The notes: generated by a model from the letters alone, not told the origin. A stretch of DNA of 64,000 bases from Channallabes apus (GCA_030522415.1 CM060127.1:19020814-19084813); one strand, 5' to 3'. Counted from the stretch's first letter, positions 24,141-37,624 are shown. Numbers and translations are program-made.

Positions 24141-25544
24141 GAGGGAAGACCTGTCATTTTTAAATGCTCCACTATAATTTTTAGCAATGTTTGCCTTCAT
24201 GACTCGTTTTATTAAAATTGCTTCAAATTAGAAAATTAACCAAATTGAATTGATATAAAGCTTGAAAAATCTAGTGTACTGTATGCATTACAGGAGTAAC
24301 AATCCAATATAGTGTATTAAAAACCGTACTCCATTGTGTACACCAAAATGTAGAATAGTGATGCCTACAGTATGTCTTAGAGATAAGGAACCAGAATTGG
24401 ATATACTGACAGATGAGATTTTAAGATTTTGACATTTTTTTATAAAGAAACCACTGCAAATTTGGAGGAAGTGGAATAAAATAACAATGGTTTTTGTTTT
24501 TGTTTTTTAAATGTTTTACAACATTTTACAACCAAAATGTTTTCACACTTTTTTTAGGGAAATTTTCAGGAGGAAAGATACTTGTAGATCTTACTACATC
24601 TCTGTAGCCTGGGGGACAAAACACATTTCAAAAACTCGTTTAAAGACCTAAATACCTTGTCGCTTGCTGATCCTAATCTTCACTGACTCAAATCAAAGAG
24701 ACAGAGAAGGTGCTCTGCTGCAAAGTTGTTCAGGTCACAGCCATGCCAGCAGCTTTGCACTGTCTGTCAAGGGATAAAGCGATGTGGTGGTATGCAGATG
24801 TTTGCGATAGTTAGCACTGAGGAACATCTGGGTCTGGTTGTGGCAGGAGTAGCTCTGCTTGTTCTGGGTTTAACTAACTATACATTAGGTTCCTTAGCAG
24901 AGGACTGAACATTGCTGCTAGACAGGTCTGACCTCTTTGCATGAGTTTTGCCTGAATGTTAATAAGAGTTCTGGACTTCTTTTATACATTTGAGGTGAAG
25001 TTTGGATGACAGCAACCGTAGTCTTGCTTTATAGTCAGTTGGTGGTGGAAATGTGAAACATATGGGCAAGGTCTAGATTGAGTATGTTCTTTTTTTTGTA
25101 ATTATAAGTGCATGGAAAGAACCTTTTGATAGGGTGCATCAATGTATGTGTACATCAAAATGCAATTGTAGTAGATACCTCTTTTTAAAAATCTTTTTCA
25201 AAGATAACAGGTTTTTTTATTTTAGGATTAACGACACACATGATGTCTGTCTGCTTGCAGGTTAGCCAATCCTCAGAAACACAGTACTTACATACTGCCT
25301 GCATTTTTTTTTTTTAGAACCCTTGCTTTGTAAATGTCAATTATGCTGGACTTGTTAATACACCTTTATAAAGGCAAAAAAATTGTGATGCAACAAGTAT
25401 TTAGAGGATAGTTTTAAATAGTTTTAAATAGTTTATAGTTTTATATATTATAAATAGCAGCTTGGGATCTGTGGTGGTACCCAGAAATTTTAAACATGGT
25501 GTTGTGCAGCCTTAAAAAAAAAAACTAATCTTGATCAAGATTCA
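24141..25544. other. Intergenic sequence without recognisable gene or element
   Basis: A+T-rich. ORFs up to 60 codons show no family resemblance. Confidence 0.45.
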
Positions 25545-25600
25545 AGATTCAAGATTCAAAGAACTTTATTGATCCCAAAGGGAAATTGCTTCACGGAAAT
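25545..25600. repeat. LINE 3'-tail-like fragment with (AAGATTC)n
   Basis: Three ATTCAAG-type units lead into CTTTATTGATCCCAAAGGG, a 3' end shared by several fish retroposons. A similar tail (CCTTTATTGGTCCCACAATT) lies at about 60465. Family name uncertain. Confidence 0.5.
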
Positions 25601-26897
25601 TGCATCTATCCGTGTTTTCTAATTACAGACCAATCTCTAAGCTACCATTTCTGTCTAAGATTCTGGAGAAAGTAGTATATACACAACTAATAAGTTATCT
25701 TAATGAGCATGAAATTCTTGAGGTCTTTCAGTCTGGTTTTAAGGCTCTTCACAGTACCGAAACAACTCTGTTAAGAGTCTTAAATGACATCTATTGTATT
25801 ACCGATTCAAGGCTCTTCACAGTACCGAAACAGCTCTGTTAAGAGTCTTAAATGACATCTATTGTATTACTGATTCCGGTGATTCCGTGATTCTTCTGCT
25901 CCTTGACTTAACATCTGCCTTTGATACAGTAGACCATGACATCCTTCTGTCACACTTAGAACACTGGTTGGGAATTAGAGGCAAGCTCTAGACTGGTTTA
26001 GGTCCTATCTTAATGATAGAACATTTTCTATTAGTCTTGGAGATCTTGAGTCCTCATCAGCTCCTCTGACATATGGGGTCCCACAGGGGTCTATCCTTGG
26101 ACCTCTTCTTTTCTTTTTTTATTTGTTGCCGCTCAGCTATATCCTGAGAAAACATGGCATCTTCTTTCACTGCTATGCAGATGATAGTCAGATTTATCTC
26201 CCGTTAAAACAGAAGGAAGGCTACTCTGTCAAGCCACTCGCATCGATCACTGTAATGCTTCGTATTTTGGGGTTTCCCAGGCAGCATTACATCGACTACA
26301 GCTGATCCAAAATTCTGCTGCTCAACTCTTAACGTCTACCCGTAAAAGAGAACATATCTCTCCAGTTTTGGCTTCCCTTCACTGGCTCCCGGTACAGTAT
26401 TAATTAAAAAAATATTTTGGTCACATTTAAATGTCTACATGGCCTTGCCCCACCCCACCTCTCAGATCTGCTTCAGCCCTATGCCCCATCCCGGTCTCAC
26501 AGATCATCAGATAAACTTTTGCTGACTGTTTCTAACACCAAATGCAATCTTAGGGGTGATAGGGCATTCTCTGTAGCGGCACCCAAACTGTGGAATGACT
26601 TACCTTTGACTATTCGTGAGGCCCCATCACTGAGGGTGTTTAAGTTTCATCTTAAAACTCACATGGTTTTTCTGCCGTTTAAACCAACATGAGATGTTGA
26701 TTTTATATATTCTGTTTGATTAGATATGTATGATGTTATTTTAATTATGTCTTTTTATATTATTTTATTATTTGTCTTTTTATATTATTATTTTATTTTA
26801 TTATTTTATTATTTTATTATCTATGTGAAGCACTTTGGGGGCATTCTTGTTGTTAAAGTGCTATACTGTACAAATAAAGTTGAGTTGAGTTGAGAGG
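25600..26897 (+). mobile_element. L2-type LINE, 5'-truncated, broken reverse transcriptase
   Basis: Plus-strand pieces of the reverse transcriptase: NYRPISKLPFLSKILEKVV, then LLLLDLTSAFDTVDHDILL, then a YADDSQIYL box (YADD active site), then the C-terminal block RAFSVAAPKLWNDLPL. The frame is broken several times. One break is a 68-bp tandem duplication (25741 and 25809). The 3' end TGCTATACTGTACAAATAAA and GTTGAGTTGAG tail are L2-like. The CTGTA in that tail is an extra 5 bp relative to the other L2 copy at 52623. Confidence 0.88.
26864..26870 (+). other. Transposon excision footprint (TACTGTA) in an L2 3' end
   Basis: This copy reads GTGCTATACTGTACAAATAAA. The L2 at 52618-52634 reads GCGCTATACAAATAAA. 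The only length difference is the 5-bp CTGTA after TA. Confidence 0.75.
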
Positions 26898-29013
26898 ATA
26901 TATGAGAGATGAGAGGAAAATATCACCATGATGAAGCATTTCTACACAATACTAGCATTTCTATGGTCTTAATAATGGAAGTGACAATTTTTTAAAATCA
27001 AGTTTTCAATTATGTGATGATATTGTGATGAAATTTCCCATGAATAAATTTATAATATCAGTTGACATCAAGCACTATACAGTAATTAGACTTTTACTTT
27101 TGTAGCTCCAGTAAAACATTTCACTGGTGCAAATCAGTGAATGGCCAGGGTGGCTCGGAGCCCACTGCCATTGTTCAAATGAACACCTGTCTGATCCATG
27201 AAAATTAATAGATATTGTAACTTGTCACCAACTTGCAGAAGAGATGCATCTGTGTGGAAACTGTACACAATCATTCCTGAGCATCACTTGCAACTTATAA
27301 AAACTTGGTGGGAGTTATTGCTACATCTCCTATACAGTTTGATGCCATTCCCATATGAAAGGAGTTCCTGGGAGGCCAGCATTTAGAATGTGAAGCAGGC
27401 AGTCTGATCATGGCTCTATGGAAACTTTCTACCTTGATGAAATGAAGCACTAGTGAAACGCTGGGATAAGTTGCATTAGGGAAGCCAGGGATTATATAGC
27501 GAAATAAAGGTAGTTTTTACTCTCATAATTATTCTGCACAATCAAAAGTCCTGGTCCTCGTAGAATGTTGCATACAGAATTTACCCAGTTACTCACACAC
27601 TATTATTATGGGAACATGGGGAAATAAGAGGCTATATGGGAATGTTCTCATAACACTCAGATTACAGAGAACTGTAACTTTCAGAAAGCATTAATTCATT
27701 TGTTTATTGATTTATTCATTCTCAGTTACGGCTTCATCCTGGTCAGGATTGACCTACTGTAGATACGCAGGAATACACCCTGGATGTATTTTTTCAGCAC
27801 CAGACAATCTAGTAGTAGGGCAGTTTTGTGTGGTGTATCCAGTCCTTTTTTTTTTCTTTTTTTTTCTTTTTTTGGTTAGTAGAAATCCTAACAACCTGCA
27901 GTCAATCTACTCTGGAGAACATGTGAGCTACAGTATGTATGTGGTGGAAACAGTAACTTCTGTGCCACTATGCTACCACTGAAAACATTTTTGTTTATTT
28001 GATCAAATTAACCGAGAAAGCCTGCACTATACGTAAATGAGAAGATTTTTTACACAAAAACCATGAATGACCCAACTGCTCTCTGTGTAATGGATAAAAA
28101 ATATCAGTGGTGCTACTTAGTAATGTATCTTCTTTCTTAATTACACTAGTCATGAAACCCCAATCATTTATGGTCCCTCAATGATAGTTTCTCACTCTAG
28201 GAACCACTTTATTGACCTGATTGTTTCTTTGACATTAGCAATAGCCCTAAAGTATTTCTAATATTTATTATTAGGTCAGAAAGTCCACAAACAGATTTAA
28301 AGCATTAAAATGACAGAGAACCATTTTCCTAACACACCATTTTTCTGCCAACATATCAAGATCTTAATGGGTCAGCATTTAAAAAGACCACATCTGAAAA
28401 CCCAAAGTATGAAATATATCCAATCAAATAAATGCAGTCAAGCCTTTTCAAGCACCATTAAACATTAATGTTCCAACTATTTCCCAAGGTTGCATGGTTC
28501 TCTGCCTCCTAACAATATCATGCTTTTAAGATCAGTTTCAAATGTGCTCACTACACTACCACCCTCCAGCATACTCTGTTCGTTGTTAAAACTTTTACAT
28601 GCAATATATATAACCTGTTACAGAGGTGACATAGGGCGTTATGGCCAATAAAAATCAGCAGAGTGTTTATTGATTGTGAAGCCCCCGGTCTTTTGAGGGA
28701 AACTAAAAACCTGTCTTGCTCTTGAGAGACAGGCATGATTTGAATCCCGTGTGAGAAAGACGGAAATGTGCTTTGACACTAACAGGCTGGAAAAGGAAGT
28801 TTCTCCAGCTATGTTAAAGATGAAAAGCAAGGTTGGGAATATAATTATTGGAGTCATATTTACTACAAGCAATATCAGATCCCACTTCCCCCATTTTCCA
28901 AATGCCCCATCAAATTCATGGCTTCATATAAGTTTCCACTCTGGTCAAACTGTATAAATAAGAACATATTTTTATAACCCCAAGCATGAAGTCTCTCAAC
29001 CTAATACAAATTA

Positions 29014-29094
<81 letters not shown>

Positions 29095-29345
29095 GCTAAA
29101 TTAGTAAAACTAAATCTTCATGTCAGTAAGTATTTTACTTTAAATTGTGTTCAGCTGCAAAAAAGAAGCAAAAAGATTTTCTATTTTTAATTTTTTGTTA
29201 ATTGTTTGTTAATATTTGCAAATATATTAGTTAGAAAATTTAATTTATGTTTTTTGTCACTAAATTAATTTTATGTAAAATTGTTTTCCTTAGAGTTAGC
29301 AAGAATGACTAAAACATATGGTCTAAGTTACTGTGGAATATTTTT
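26898..29345. other. Intergenic sequence; (TA)n microsatellite
   Basis: No gene recognised. 27690-27790 resembles a degenerate repeat (CTGGTCAGGATTGACC...ATACACCCTGGATG). A run of about 37 TA units occupies 29019-29092. Confidence 0.5.
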
Positions 29346-29357
29346 ACTTATTTTTCA

Positions 29358-29720
29358 TTCATTTATTTTGTATACCGCTTAATCCTGTGTTCAGGGTCGC
29401 GGGGGACCTGGAGCCTATCCCAGGAGACTTTGGGCACTAGGCGGGGTACACCCTGGACAGGGTGCCAATCCATCGCAGGGCACACACACATACACACACT
29501 CACACACACACTACAGGCAATTTAGGAACGCCAATTAGCCTAACCTGCATGTCTTTGGACTATGGGAGGAAACCGGAGTACCCGGAGAAAATCCAACAAA
29601 CACGGGGAGAACATGCAGACTCCATGCACACAGAGACGGGAATCGAGCCTGGCCGGGGAATCGAACCCGGACCCTGGAGGTGCAAGGCGACAGTGCTAAC
29701 CACTACACCACCGTGCCGCC
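29358..29720 (-). repeat. SINE family A, full length with 12-bp target duplication
   Basis: Flanked by ACTTATTTTTCA at 29346-29357 and 29721-29732. Good sequence preservation, so it is useful as a reference for the other copies. Confidence 0.93.
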
Positions 29721-29889
29721 ACTTATTTTTCAATTCGTTAAAATTTCCAGATATCTCTTTCTATTATGGAGCTTCAAAACTAACAATTTTAGATTTAGGT
29801 TACAGGTTACAGTTTAAGACTTTGGCTTGAGAAAATCCAAAATACATATCTAAAAATTCAGCTAAACATTCAAATACAGCTTTTATGTA

Positions 29890-30461
29890 CACTACTGTTC
29901 AAAAGTTTGGGGTCACTTTCTAACTCCATGATGGTTCCTGATTTTTATTTCTTTCTACTTTGTAAAGGAATGCTGAAGGCATCCAAAAAATGCATTAATC
30001 TCCTTTGAACAGTTGATATTGAGATGTTACTGCTACTTCTGCTCTGTAAAGACTTCATAACGCCTCTAATCTGAGGTGCTGTTAATTGGTCATTTTTCAG
30101 GCTGATAACTCTAAATGAACTTCTCGTCTGCAGCAGAGGTAGGTTTTGGTCTCGCCCTCCTGGGACGGCCTTCATGAGAGCCAGTTTCATTATGGTGCTT
30201 GGCAGATTTTGCAAATGCACTTGACAATACTGTTCTTGCAAAAACTATTACAGAAAGGCTGACCTCTGTGTCTTAAAATAACAACTAACTGTGGTTTTTG
30301 TTGTTGTTACATAATTACATAATTTTATAAATAAAAATATAATTTCCAAATGTGATATTTTATAGGTTTGAAATCCCCAGTATTGTTGTAGAATGTAGAA
30401 AATAAGTCACTGAACAAAAACAAAGAAATTTGCAAGTGACCCAAACTTTTGAAGGGTAGTG
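29890..30461. mobile_element. Tc1/mariner-type non-autonomous element
   Basis: Ends CACTACTGTTCAAAAGTTTG and CAAACTTTTGAAGGGTAGTG are inverted repeats flanked by TA (29888-29889, 30462-30463). The minus strand between 29945 and 30241 keeps a short transposase-like N-terminal remnant. No full transposase. Confidence 0.82.
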
Positions 30462-30491
30462 TATATTAAGCCAAAGATGAAGATCCAGGAC

Positions 30492-30492
<1 letters not shown>

Positions 30493-30551
<59 letters not shown>
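30493..30551. repeat. (AAT)n microsatellite
   Basis: About 19 perfect triplets. Confidence 0.95.
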
Positions 30552-30557
<6 letters not shown>

Positions 30558-32095
30558 TTATATTTTGGGTTCTGAGCTTATTCAATCTCAAAACAACAAC
30601 CTGACATTTAGATTTTTTAGAGGGAAAGCATACTGTATAGTACTGTAAATACAAAACACCAAAGATAAGATTTTTGTTTCATTTGGCAAAAACAATTTGA
30701 CAAAAACAAAAATAAAACAAAATAAACAAAAATAGGATTTTTGTTTAATGTGACATTATATATAAGAAATATATATAAGAAACTATACATTAACTCATAT
30801 TCAAAAACTTTTGGCAGCTTGTAAGCTCCATATTCTCTAATTTTAATATAGAATCTATTATGGTTTGTAATACCATAATGCTATCTATGCGTAAAACTAT
30901 TCTGCCAAAAGGCTAAATTCATGATGTAATTGTAGATTCACCCACACCTGCACACAGACTGAAGGTATTTAGCATTGCTAGACTGAGAGCAACCTTTAAG
31001 CTAACCTTTCTAACCTCTGGGTGTTGATTGCTCTGGGATCTGATCCTGGATTTGGGAGCACATTCACATGGAGATTTAAACATCCATCTAAAAGCCACTC
31101 TAACAGGTCACTTGTAGGAGTCAGAAGGTCAATTGCCAAGTAGTGCCTAATGGTAGTAAATATCATCAGTCATCTTAACCATGGCCACAGTGGGACTCAT
31201 GGCTCACGTTCAAAGGAATCTGAGGAATTTACAGGGTTAAAGCTGTGTTGTGAGGTTGCAGACACAGACATTGCATTCTTGAAGTTGGAGACCATGTCAC
31301 CTCTGAGTGTCAGTCACTATTAGTGAAAAGCCCTTTCATCACTGTGGCTATTAGCATATTAACTTTGTGAGAAATGGAAAGCTGTATAAATGTTTATTTT
31401 ACCACTTCTGACAAGGGTTAAGCAAACTTTAGATAACTAGTTGCTAAGTTTACACTGGACAGCTATTAGGATGATAAAGTCCACACTGCTTTTTAAAAAC
31501 ATGACTCAAATGCTATTATTAAGTAAAGCAGGCACTTACTAACTTTACCTTATTTTGGAAGCAATTTGTTTCTTTTTTTGTTTTAATATTTCTAAAGGTG
31601 TAAAGCAACTGAAGAAACAGCTGGTTTTCAGTTCTTTAATCATGTTCTCTACCACAACTCCTTCCATAAATGTTGTATAATGTGACATAAATGTTTCCTA
31701 ATACAAAGAGTCGCCATATCAAAATATACAATTTTAATGGGGAAACAAATGGAGTCCATGTATTCCATAATGATGTTGACTTTGAACTTACTCTAGGGTC
31801 TGTACCTCTATGTAAAGAAGAAACTTGAAGAAAGTTTAGACACTGGATGTCTGCATATGTGCAGATTTTCACAATTTAGAACTATGACCTGTGCAAACTA
31901 TAACCAACAATCTCTAGACTGTAATCATTTCCACTTACCGAATCTGGGTTGTGAAAATCTTCACCTTAAAGTTACCCATGTTAGCATGCTTAGCATGTCC
32001 TAATATGTCCCTTGCTGCCCCCTAAGGTAATAATAGAGACTGGCCCCAGGAGATTTTGTACACTTTTTGTCTTTTAAGGACACCACTTTAACTGA
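30552..32095. other. Intergenic sequence without recognisable gene or element
   Basis: A+T-rich, with two TACTGTA 7-mers ten bases apart (30631, 30641). Nothing else recognised. Confidence 0.45.
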
Positions 32096-32118
32096 ACTCT
32101 TCCAGTGTCGCTACAACT

Positions 32119-32222
32119 CAACTTTGAACAGTTGATAGTGAGATGTGTCTGCTACTGTACTTATGCTCTGCAAAGCCTTCATAATGGCTCTAATCCGAGG
32201 TGCTGTTTATTAGTGATTTCTG
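32119..32222. repeat. Fragment of the 29890-type Tc1/mariner element
   Basis: Aligns base for base with 30004-30097 (TTTGAACAGTTGATA, TCTAATC[CT]GAGGTGCTGTT), except that it carries five extra bases CTGTA after TGCTA at 32153. Confidence 0.85.
32153..32159 (+). other. Transposon excision footprint (TACTGTA), best-supported case
   Basis: Sister sequences: TGCTACTTCTGCTCTG (from 30032) versus TGCTACTGTACTTATGCTCTG (here). Removing CTGTA restores collinearity on both sides. Confidence 0.85.
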
Positions 32223-32521
32223 AGTAGTCTTCAAGAATGTAGGTAATAAATCAGAGGAAAAAAATATTAATATTGAATTAAAAGCTATTATCTTGTATTT
32301 TTATGTTTTTTTTTCTTTTGGAAAATCGTTTGGAAAATGTTTACCTGTTCTTCTAGAGGCATCTTGCCTTTTTACACAATAATATTATTGAAATTTATGT
32401 TGAATAAGAATCTGGCAGCTGAACCTGTGCAATTTAAACAATTAGATGAATGTGACAATTTACCGCTTGCTCTCTTACACACTTTAAATCTGTCTATCTC
32501 TCTCTCCTCTATATGCAGATG

Positions 32522-32525
32522 GATG

Positions 32526-32597
<72 letters not shown>

Positions 32598-32598
32598 T
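32522..32598. repeat. (GATA)n microsatellite
   Basis: About 18 perfect GATA units, directly before a diverged SINE. Confidence 0.95.
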
Positions 32599-32637
32599 TG
32601 AGAAATTGAGGAAGTCCACTTGACTCGCTAATATGGT

Positions 32638-32905
32638 CTGGATGATCGTGGAGTTCATGTTCTCTCCATGCTTGGTAGGTTTCCTGCAGGTTCTCTGGTA
32701 TCTCCCCACAGTCCAAGCATATGAAGGGTAGGCTAATTGGCATTTCTGAATTTCCCATAGGAGTTAGTGTCTAAGTGTAATTGTACATGTGCCCTACAAT
32801 GGATTGGCACCCCATCTTGTGCTCTGAGTCCTCTAGGATAGGCTCCAGGCCTGAACATGTACAGCATAAGCAGTATACAGAATGAGTGGAGTGAGTGATA
32901 GTGAG
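32638..32905 (+). repeat. SINE family A, 5'-truncated and diverged
   Basis: Keeps CATGCTTGGTAGGTTTCCTG, the CCACAGTCCAAGCATATGAA block and GGATTGGCACCCCATC. The tail is degenerate. Confidence 0.8.
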
Positions 32906-35900
32906 TTTATGATTCTGATAGTATATTTGGACATTTCACAACATTTTAATTTTAAGTGAAGCTATAACATTTTTATAACGTCTGTATAATCAGAATAAAA
33001 CACTATGCTATGCTATGCTAAATATATATGAGAAAATAATTGAGGCCCAATAATGATTTTGTCAAGTTGCAGCACACCACCCCAGCATGGATTATATTTG
33101 CATTATAATAATACTTCCCAATGTGTTTTATTCCCTAAACACATATTAAACAGATATTTTCATGTATGTTTGTTGAATATTCTAGTTAAGGCCATTTAAA
33201 GGTACATTCTACAGATTGATCCAGAAAAATCGATCCATATTCAAAGATACAAGACGTGTTTAATTTGTTTCACATAAGTCTGCATTTGCTTACAAAACAT
33301 TTTCATTGGATATTCGATGATTACCATCTGCAAGCAGGTCTTCTAACACTCACCTGGCTTGCTATCATTGCCAACAAGTTTTAAGAGCATACTGAGTGAT
33401 GTAATTGTTTACCCTGAGTCCAAAGTCAACATTCAGCCCAACCTGTCAATCACCCGATCCACTCCATTGGCACTGAGGCCTGATTGGGCACAATTAACTC
33501 TTAGGAACAAATGACATCAATCCACCCTTGGATATCCATTGAGAGGGGACTGATTATTTACTTTAGCTGGACATGCTGATTTAATTTTTACTCTTGAACT
33601 TCTCTGGGGAATTAGAAAGCAGAGGAAAGTATTTAGTATCAAACCAGAGCCTTCTGGCCTTTAATGGAGAAATATTCAGATAAAACATGGTCAGTGCAAG
33701 TACACAATCACAATCCTGTGGTCTGGTTAGCAGACATTACATACATTGTTGTTTTTCATTTAGGAATAAATATAGCCATGGGCCATGTAGGATTATGGTT
33801 TCAAGTCTGTTAACATCACAATACAATGGAGTCCAAGCAGCATGTTTAAATTATTATAGTCTGAGTCTTTACAGACTGTTTTGAGGATGAGGTGTCAGCT
33901 AAAGTCCTATACGGCAAATATCACGTACTGTTCCCAATGAGGCACGTCAGGCACAAGAACTGGACAGCATCAGTATGTCATTTCAAATGAGGCTGCAAAA
34001 CCAAGAGCTAGATCTTGCCAGTATCCAGGTCTAATAACTCACGTGTTAAATGTTTATATACCTAGAATTACAAATGGACTGTGAATGGGAAATACCTGAG
34101 ATCTGTTCCCAGCCGAGCCCTTAGCCTGTGAATATCGTAGCAGGGACTATGAGACTATGCACCAGTGTGTCTCAGTTCAAGTCATGGCACCTAATCTGTC
34201 AGACTTTGAAAAAAGAGGATATATGATCTTTACACTAACAAGCTCTGGTCCTTGTCTCTACATTGGGCACAGAAGGGTAAAGAGGGTGTGGGTAGCCTAA
34301 AATGTTAGCATTCACATGAAAGTATTACTGTGTATTTTACTGTTCAAACACATGAATGTCCCTGATGACCAGCTGAAACAGTATTTTTTTTTTAAAAATG
34401 CAGGATTTTTAAAAATTCTTTTTTTTTTAATGAAAAAGGTTCATTTGCTTCAGGTATTTGAATGCTGTAAATAAAAGAGAACATCACATCAATTCCTGTG
34501 AAACAAGGCAGATTAAAAATACAAATGTGCAGAATTTATAGGGTAAAGAGGGAGACAAGGAAAAAAAACTCCATGTTAAAGCTTCAAGCTTATCATTAAA
34601 GAGATGATGACCTGCTACAGAGAGATGCATAAAACCTGAGTGCAGTGTGGTTATAAATTCACCACAGTCCTAACTTAAGAATAAACAACCCAAAGCAACT
34701 TTAGACTTACTGGAAAGTACCTTTATTCATATAAGCCTATTACAGCATTTACTGTAGTAACTATTATAAAATTATTAATAAAGAAAGTATGATGTATGTT
34801 ATGGTACTGTGTGTCATTTAGAGCCAAACTGGTTCTGAGAGTTTAAAGTGTGCAAGCACAACAATAGTTCTTATGGGTTTCAGGGTCTCGAGTATTACAT
34901 TCGAATTATGAATTTCCGCAGATACGAATGGACTGCGGTTCTATGAACATTCATTAATGCAAACAAATCGCGGAAGTAGCTCATGTGTATTGTACAAAAA
35001 ATTTACAATACACTTGCAAATGACATTGCAGAGCACCCGATACCAATACATTTATACACAATACTTTCACTGTGTAAGTGAATGTATAAAATGTCAGGTA
35101 TATTATATGTGTGTGTGTGTGTGAGTGGGGGGGGGGGTTATGTGGGAGAAATGAGTCGGCTTCACCGCACTCTAATGATATATAGCCTTATTCATGTCTT
35201 TAATTTTTAATATAACTAGATATTCTGTGAAATGTATTTATCTTTGTCTTAACAAGACTTCTCTTCTTTAAGTAAACTTAAAAAGATATGCAACTACTAT
35301 TACTAAACTGTTTTATGTTGATGTGTTTTTTGTTTGTTTGTTTTTTTACAGTATAGGGGCAATTTAGAGAGGCAGATCCACCTTAAGCTTAAACTTAAGA
35401 TCAAACTCATTTACACCACCTACCCTACCCTCTACACCACCATGAGATACTGTAACTATCTAATATAGTACTACTAGCATTATACAAAGCAAAAAGGCTT
35501 AGATGTAAATATGTTAATTTGAATGGATATACTGATATACAACAAACAAATATAATCAACTGTAGCCATACTTTTTCTTCTATTTACATATTTCTGGTAT
35601 TAATCAATGGTTGACAGAGGCATTGCTCTTTTGTTTTGCACAGATTGCTCTCCTCCTGGGCCACCGTGTCTCCAAAACAGACAACTGATGTGAGCTTTCC
35701 TTTTATTGTCTGCTTAACCTGCTCTTGGGTAATAATGCCCTGTTGTGTTATTCTGCCTGCTCAAATCTGAACCTGAGAGCACGTCAAAGTTGCACACAGA
35801 AGCTGATGACAACAACAAATAATAAGGTGAAATTAAAGGCAAACTAATACATACTGTAAAGTAAATAAGTGAACTAAAATCATGTATACAGTAATTAAGG

Positions 35901-37584
35901 GTGGAAAAGTTGATTTCTTAAACTTGCACTGTTATTTTAGAGAACAGTGATTACATCAGGATATTCTAGTTCCACAGTTACTATAGTAGACATTCTTTCC
36001 TAATTTTGTTCATTGGTCCAACTTCAAATTCTTTTATAAATTTGTACAAGATTAGTAACACAAGAAAGTCTAACTGCTTCTCCCTGCCTTTTTAGACACA
36101 AATGATTCTAAAAGTTAATCATTATTTTGCTAATGTAATTACTGGCTCATTTGGATTCTAATTAACATAGATACCAGATAGCTAGGTAGATCTTCTCATC
36201 ACAGCAGACCCAAACCTACCTGGACTATAACAATGACGGCACTTTATTACACAGATTATTTTTAGAGATCATACTACTGTATATACTATATAGATTACAC
36301 TATGAAATTAGCATAATATCTCATGGTCTGTATTATTCCTCAATGTTACTATGCTATTGTGGGACATTTCTTCCAACCACAACTTCATGCAACATTGTTC
36401 TGTTTTCATGTCGATTTAGTATGACCTGTCTCATGTACTTTATTATATATTCATTGGAACTCATTACACACTGTTGTGTATCTGCATTTGCATCTCTATG
36501 CCTGTATTTCCTTGAAAAGTATAAAAGTTATATGACGGAACACCAATAAAACCCTCATGACTTCACACTCACAGTACATCCAGTAGCATACCAATGTACT
36601 TTATCAAGACAAATGACATCGAACTAAGATCTCGTGAGCAAGTGGAATTTTTACTTCAAACATTTGTCCATGCTAATTGAAAAATCCTGTGTGATCACCT
36701 CATCGAACATTCCTAAGGAGTAAGATAATAAGCCAGTTAGTCAAACAGTCTTAGATAAAGCAGAAGACTAGACTCTTGATTGTGGATGATTAAATATGTG
36801 AGTCATTTTAAAACATTTCAACATTTTCTCAAGGGGAAAACACCAGGTTCTTGGACACTCTGGTTGTGCATGTGAGGGTGACAAGCTTTTTTCTTGATTT
36901 ATGGTGCTTATCTGAGGCTTGGTGCCAGTTCTCTCTGAAAGTACCCCTAACGAAAGGTTTGTTATAAAGAAATAGTAAGATATGTTTAAAGAAATCTTAG
37001 AATATTGTTTTTAAATTCAAAATAAAAAAACAAATACAAGCCCCTCCTTTCAGTGTTCCAAAGCCATGCCCCAAAACAAATACATGTGCGCACCTAAGAC
37101 TTTTTAATTACATGAGATATGATTGACAGGCAGATTAAAAAACACTTTAAATATTGTTGGTTCATATTTTCCTGTGTAAGAGAAACCATGACTGAAACTT
37201 GACTTACAGTACACCATGTAGGTCAAGTTTTTACTTTAGGTAGATACACTGCTATAGAGTGATAAGATTTTTGGGCTCCATCAAGCAAAGAAAGCAACTA
37301 AGGAAAATTTTAATTACTGGAACTCTATTAAAAATCCTTCAACACATTATCCTTCAACATTAAAACAATCAACTTTGTGGAAAAAATGTGGTCAGGGAAA
37401 AAAAACATCACTTGAATGCTTGGTGAAGAAAAGAAAAGCAACAGTAAAAACCATAGCTATGTTTAATAGTGAAAGTAAGAGCATTTCCATAAACACACAA
37501 TGTGGTGAGAAGTCACAGGACTGGGATTAACCAGCTGTGTGACCATCTATCTATCGATTTAGCCATCGATCGATCTACAGTATC
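32906..37584. other. Long intergenic stretch without recognisable gene
   Basis: About 4.7 kb with no ORF that resembles a protein and few clear repeats (short GT and poly-G run at 35108-35138). It is the least repeat-rich part between gdf6 and cd6, so it is the best place to look for conserved non-coding elements. Conservation cannot be judged from one sequence. Confidence 0.4.
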
Positions 37585-37586
37585 TA

Positions 37587-37624
<38 letters not shown>
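37585..37624. repeat. (TCTG)n microsatellite with interrupted (TCTA) lead-in
   Basis: About ten TCTG units. The lead-in CGATCTACAGTATCTATC is a TCTA-type run interrupted by CAGTA at 37576-37582, again a 5-bp insertion at TA. Confidence 0.85.

Noticed and set aside
25924..25930. TACAGTA here as an excision scar
   Set aside because: It falls on ordinary L2 codons (GAT ACA GTA GAC, D-T-V-D of the reverse transcriptase), so it is native. The same holds for CCTACAGTAAAGC at 63302 in a Tc1 gene. Some of the 77 are therefore chance or native.
27690..27790. Start of a full SINE copy
   Set aside because: Only a loosely similar stretch; no head, tail or target duplication found.
37585..37624. CRISPR-like or satellite array
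   Set aside because: Simple tetranucleotide microsatellite with no spacers; the same goes for the other short arrays.
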